A DNA stretch of 64,000 bases from Dendrolimus kikuchii (taxonomy: Eukaryota > Arthropoda > Insecta > Lepidoptera > Lasiocampidae), in NCBI GenBank assembly GCA_019925095.2, contig CM034405.1, positions 17,045,401-17,109,400 on the forward strand, given 5' to 3'. The number at the start of each line of letters is the position of its first letter. Position 1 is the stretch's first letter. The notes beneath the pieces were generated by a model. The model was not told where the DNA came from and did not search any database. It saw only the letters and a program-made list of their open reading frames with translations. The translations under genes were made by a program, and so were the position numbers. Below, piece after piece: positions 63,980 to 64,000 of this stretch.

Positions 63980-64000
63980 TTAATTTTTGTTAATCTGTTT

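Overview
The window looks like intergenic or intronic DNA from an insect, most probably a moth or butterfly (Lepidoptera). It is visibly AT-rich and has no bacterial-style operons. Nearly every block that can be recognised is a transposable element of a kind common in Lepidoptera: RTE-like, jockey-like and R1-clade LINEs, tRNA-headed SINEs, A|TC...CTAG|T Helitron-like elements, a mariner, and several MITEs. I found no convincing host gene. The species assignment is inference from remembered repeat families, not from a database search.

Layout. 1-4.4 kb: LINE and LTR debris, including a reverse transcriptase fragment fused to LTR sequence. 4.4-6.9 kb: a complete non-autonomous hAT-type element (4420-5168) followed by a GC-rich, 5'-truncated R1-clade LINE with a 445-codon ORF. 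7-16 kb: LINE 3' ends, a 380-bp MITE, Helitron-like elements and one unassigned ORF (9680-9901). 16-21 kb: first cluster of a ~310-bp retroposon called R310 here. 22-25 kb: two solo LTRs interleaved with two tRNA-derived SINE families. 25-31 kb: Helitron-like and RTE debris and a diverged tandem duplication. 32.5-33.3 kb: a MITE inside a MITE. 34.5-39.8 kb: two more solo LTRs, LINE C-termini, and a LINE insertion with a 15-bp target duplication. 40-43.5 kb: an inverted Helitron-like pair with a 118-bp minisatellite, and a Helitron-like element carrying a SINE. 46-51 kb: RTE insertions with clear target duplications, and a 1.67-kb long-terminal-inverted-repeat element that has itself been hit twice. 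51.1-52.6 kb: a second long-TIR element, bounded by TTAA and carrying a GC-rich minisatellite. 56.5-60.6 kb: another copy of the first long-TIR family, a LINE tail, and a decayed mariner (58994-60607) split by R310. 61-64 kb: LINE C-terminal tails and a complete SINE with a 13-bp target duplication.

The sequences interact as a transposon community. The best-supported relationship is that R310, about 16 copies, ends in the same stop-codon and 3'-UTR sequence as a jockey-type LINE fragment at 38427-38683, which suggests R310 is (or was) mobilised by that LINE's machinery. One RTE family (called RTE-A) left nine insertions, seven with readable perfect 7-13-bp duplications, so it was active relatively recently. 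Family labels such as R310, RTE-A, RTE-B, LINE-D, SINE1, SINE2, H1-H5 and G are local names for this window only.
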